A program made the position numbers and the translations under genes. From assembly GCA_028717865.1 (NCBI GenBank), contig JAQUMZ010000107.1, forward strand, positions 1-7,989: 7,989 nucleotides of DNA, written 5' to 3'. Positions 6,500 through 7,989 of the stretch are shown piece after piece (within the stretch, counting starts at the first letter, position 1; each line of letters opens with the position of its first letter). The notes below the pieces were generated by a model that saw only the letters and a program-made list of their open reading frames with translations, ran no database searches and had not been told where the DNA came from. This stretch comes from Elusimicrobiota bacterium (GTDB lineage Bacteria; Elusimicrobiota; Elusimicrobia; UBA1565; UBA9628).

Positions 6500-6635
6500 A
6501 ATAACGACCCCCGCCGGGTTGCACCCCGGACGGGGGTTGATCAGGAGGAAGTATGCTGAGAGGCTACTTTGACTCGACATAGTTTGTCGAGCAACCGGGG
6601 GCGGCGTGAGCCGCCTCCGGCCTCCTGTCGTTATT
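6500..6635 (+). ncRNA. Candidate structured RNA with a closed multi-branch fold
   Basis: Pairings seen by eye: P1 AATAACGA (6500-6507) with TCGTTATT (6628-6635). P2 hairpin 6508-6513/6531-6536 plus 6514-6518/6525-6529, with one bulged A and a 6-base loop. P3 CAGGAGG (6542-6548) with CCTCCTG (6621-6627), directly abutting P1. Inside P3 are three hairpins: P4 AAGTA/TACTT (6549-6553/6565-6569), P5 CTCGACA/TGTCGAG (6573-6579/6585-6591), and P6, an 11-bp stem (6595-6605/6610-6620) closed by GTGA, a GNRA tetraloop on this strand. Nearly every base is used, and all helices are compatible at once. It begins 4 bases after the stop of the winged-helix gene and ends about 80 bases before the transposase. 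It may be an independent RNA, a 3' UTR element or a leader. I cannot match it to a known family with confidence. Confidence 0.6.
6553..6582 (+). CDS. Possible 9-residue leader peptide inside the structured segment
   Basis: ATG at 6553 opens MLRGYFDST and stops at TAG 6580-6582. A perfect AGGAGG (6543-6548) lies 4 bases upstream, the strongest Shine-Dalgarno in the window. That same AGGAGG is the 5' strand of helix P3 (pairs with 6621-6627), so folding would hide it. The arrangement recalls leader-peptide attenuators but could equally be chance inside a structured RNA. The peptide has no run of one amino acid. Confidence 0.25.
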   Translation: MLRGYFDST

Positions 6636-6681
6636 GTACCATGGAGTTATAAAAAAATCAAGTCTTGGGTCCATTTGGGTC

Positions 6682-6710
6682 TTGACACCGTCGTAACATT
6701 ATGTTATAGT
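6682..6710 (+). promoter_or_regulatory. Sigma70-type promoter of the transposase with overlapping palindrome
   Basis: TTGACA (6682-6687), a 17-base spacer and TATAGT (6705-6710) form a near-consensus promoter. A palindrome, TAACAT-T-ATGTTA (6694-6706), lies in the spacer and runs into the first two bases of the -10 box, which makes it a good position for a repressor. TTGGGTC is repeated at 6665-6671 and 6675-6681 just upstream. The predicted transcript start (about 6717) falls on an ATG. Confidence 0.7.
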
Positions 6711-6716
6711 ATGAGC

Positions 6717-7652
6717 ATGAACATGAAGATGCCGGGAATACCAGACAGCGCAGCGAGCGAAGATAAGGCGAGAGCATTTCTTGAGTCCATTCTTTGGCCG
6801 CAAGGTCCGGTCTGCCCGCATTGCGGTTCCGTCGAAGTTTACCGCATGACTCCGAAGGCTGGCTCTACCAAGCCCGGACGTGCTGGGCTTTTTCGTTGCC
6901 GAGCTTGTGAGCGACAATTTACCGTCACGGTCGGGACGATCTTTGAAGGTTCCCACATCCCGCTTAACAAGTGGCTTATGGCCGTTCACTTCATGACGGC
7001 CAGCAAGAAGGGGATGAGTGCCCATCAGTTACACCGGATGCTTGGCATTACCTATAAAGCTGCTTGGTTTATGGCTCATCGTTTGCGCCACGCAATGAAA
7101 GAGGGACCGTTGGCAGACAAGTTGCGGGGCAAGGTCGAAGTGGATGAAACCTATATCGGCGGGAAACAAGAGAACCGATCAAATGATATGCGCCGCCGTG
7201 GTGTCATGCCGCGCAAGACTCAGGTTGTGGCCCTGGTTACGCGCTCTGGCAAGGCTCGGGCATTCCCCGTTAAGAATACGGGCAAGGCGCAACTCCATCG
7301 GAGCATTGAAGAAAATGTCCGCAAGGATTCTTCCGTCTACACGGACCGCTGGCAAGCCTATACGGGTATCGGAAAGGCTTTTGCTGGCGGGCATCACACC
7401 GTCAACCATAGCATGAGCCAGTACGTCAGGCCTGGCAATATCCACACGAATACGGTTGAGTCGTATTTCTCTCTGCTAAAGCGCGGCATAACCGGAACCT
7501 TCCACCACATCAGCAATCAGCATCTTGACGGATATTGCAATGAGTTCTCTTTCCGCTGGAATATGAAGAAGTCCACCGACCAGGAGCGGGCGCTTGCCCT
7601 TCTTGCCGCCACGCAAGGCAAAAGGTTAGTCTACAAGCAGATGATGGCTTAG
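6717..7652 (+). CDS. IS1595-family DDE transposase (311 aa)
   Basis: This enzyme should cut and join the ends of its insertion element. An N-terminal zinc ribbon is visible: C33-PH-C36 and C61-RA-C64. The linking region WLMAVHFMTASKKGMSAHQLHRMLGITYKAAWFMAHRLRHAM is typical of the family and includes a helix-turn-helix-like part. The catalytic domain has D143 in VEVDETYIGGK, D210 in VYTDRWQAY and E248 in HTNTVESYFSLLKRG, followed by HHISNQHLDGYCNEFSFRWN. Length and motif order are normal, so it looks intact. Four in-frame ATGs lie at 6711, 6717, 6723 and 6729. I chose 6717 because the promoter should start transcription there; 6711 is the alternative. Only 8 bases separate its stop from the next small gene. 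No terminal inverted repeats were found nearby. Confidence 0.93.
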   Translation: MNMKMPGIPDSAASEDKARAFLESILWPQGPVCPHCGSVEVYRMTPKAGSTKPGRAGLFRCRACERQFTVTVGTIFEGSHIPLNKWLMAVHFMTASKKGMSAHQLHRMLGITYKAAWFMAHRLRHAMKEGPLADKLRGKVEVDETYIGGKQENRSNDMRRRGVMPRKTQVVALVTRSGKARAFPVKNTGKAQLHRSIEENVRKDSSVYTDRWQAYTGIGKAFAGGHHTVNHSMSQYVRPGNIHTNTVESYFSLLKRGITGTFHHISNQHLDGYCNEFSFRWNMKKSTDQERALALLAATQGKRLVYKQMMA

Positions 7653-7660
7653 GGGGACGG

Positions 7661-7792
7661 GTGGCGACACCAAAGAAAAAAGTTCATAAGAAGAAAAAGA
7701 AGGACTCGCCGATTTCGCTCTACCCATTATCTTACGAGGAAGCGGTTAAGGCCCTATTGGGAACTCCTCCGCCTAAAAAGAAGGCACCGTGA
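7661..7792 (+). CDS. Small Lys-rich protein of the transposase operon (43 aa)
   Basis: A GTG at 7661, preceded by the purine-rich AGGGGGA (7651-7657), opens a 43-residue frame that ends at TGA 7790-7792. The N-terminus is strongly basic (ATPKKKVHKKKKKD). The centre has an amphipathic segment (SPISLYPLSYEEAVKALLGT) and the end is PPPKKKAP. From memory, short bacterial proteins with a PLSxEEAxxALL core and Lys-rich ends recur in genomes, but I cannot give them a function. The 4-base GTGA overlap with the next gene and the 8-base gap after the transposase support it as real. A nucleic-acid-binding or accessory role is inferred only from charge and position. Confidence 0.65.
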   Translation: MATPKKKVHKKKKKDSPISLYPLSYEEAVKALLGTPPPKKKAP

Positions 7793-7971
7793 GAAAACCG
7801 AAAGATAAGCGTCCGCCCCAAGTAACGGTAGGCGGCGATATCGGGCGTCGAGTATGGGATACCGACATTCTCCCGCTGTTAAAGAACAAGGGCCTTTCAA
7901 CTTGGAAGTTGTCGTCCATGCTGGGAGTTTCGGCGATGACTATTTCTCGATGGCGTAAAACTTACCTCTAA
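7789..7971 (+). CDS. Small helix-turn-helix protein (60 aa)
   Basis: It starts at GTG 7789, overlapping the stop of the 43-residue gene by 4 bases, and ends at TAA 7969-7971. The N-terminus is basic (RKPKDKRPPQVTVGGD). Residues about 27-57 are a clear helix-turn-helix: ILPLLKNKGLSTWKLSSMLGV, then the recognition helix SAMTISRWRKTYL. The LGVSxxTISRWRK pattern is typical of Xre/resolvase-like DNA-binding helices. It has no other domain, so it may be a DNA-binding accessory protein or autoregulator of the transposase operon. Its natural target could be the palindrome at 6694-6706, but this is only inference. A six-T run at 7983-7988 follows without a convincing stem, so termination here is uncertain. 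Confidence 0.75.
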   Translation: MRKPKDKRPPQVTVGGDIGRRVWDTDILPLLKNKGLSTWKLSSMLGVSAMTISRWRKTYL

Positions 7972-7989
7972 TTAAAGTGGGTTTTTTCT

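Noticed and set aside
6554..6575. GCTGAGAGGC followed by TTGAC, resembling the TPP riboswitch THI box
   Set aside because: The rest of the conserved TPP core (the CTGAT...CCAGCG...AGGGAA part) is absent and the helices do not match.
6636..6681. Left terminal inverted repeat of the insertion element
   Set aside because: Compared by eye with the last 40 bases of the window and with the DNA after the transposase; no matching inverted copy was found. The right end may lie outside the window.
7972..7989. Terminator at the six-T run after the HTH gene
   Set aside because: No stable GC stem precedes the T's within the window.
1..7989. CRISPR array, tRNA or rRNA genes
   Set aside because: No regularly spaced direct repeats, cloverleaf with T-loop consensus, or rRNA motif was seen on either strand.

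Overview
The window joins two kinds of DNA. Positions 1 to about 5,630 are very GC-rich and tightly packed with genes that look chromosomal. From about 5,640 to the end the DNA is clearly less GC-rich, uses ordinary A/T-ending codons, and carries a transposase, small Lys-rich proteins, DNA-binding-type proteins and a strongly structured intergenic segment. The lipoprotein signal, Sec signal peptide and PilZ domain point to a diderm bacterium of high GC content. I cannot name the phylum. A high-GC environmental lineage such as Elusimicrobiota is only a guess. Several genes have a TATAAT/TATTCT-type -10 box only 6-9 bases before the start codon, which suggests leaderless or near-leaderless transcripts.

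Left part: the 3' end of an unrecognised gene (2-553), a spacer with several GC-rich hairpins (554-832), and a small secreted Cys-containing protein of unknown function (833-1717) that ends at a candidate intrinsic terminator. Facing it on the minus strand is a two-gene operon. A 385-residue lipoprotein (3403 to 2246) overlaps by 4 bases a 165-residue PilZ protein with two C-terminal membrane helices (2249 to 1752). The PilZ protein may sense c-di-GMP at the inner membrane.

Centre: a divergent promoter region (3404-3530) separates the lipoprotein operon from a plus-strand pair, an unknown 147-residue protein followed 6 bases later by a complete glutamine-dependent NAD+ synthetase (nadE, 3981-5609). 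This is the one gene identified with near certainty in this half.

Right part (accessory): a 246-residue protein with two apparent winged-helix segments (5755-6495) is driven by a consensus-like promoter set inside nested inverted repeats. Four bases after its stop comes a 136-base segment (6500-6635) that folds on paper into a closed multi-branch structure with one GNRA-capped 11-bp hairpin, and that also holds a tiny 9-codon ORF with a perfect Shine-Dalgarno. Then comes an IS1595-type transposase (6717-7652) with its own promoter. It is followed in apparent operon by a 43-residue Lys-rich protein (7661-7792) and, overlapping it by 4 bases, a 60-residue helix-turn-helix protein (7789-7971). 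No terminal inverted repeats or target duplication could be identified, so the element's limits are unknown. The structured RNA candidate and the transposase/small-protein/HTH module deserve most attention.
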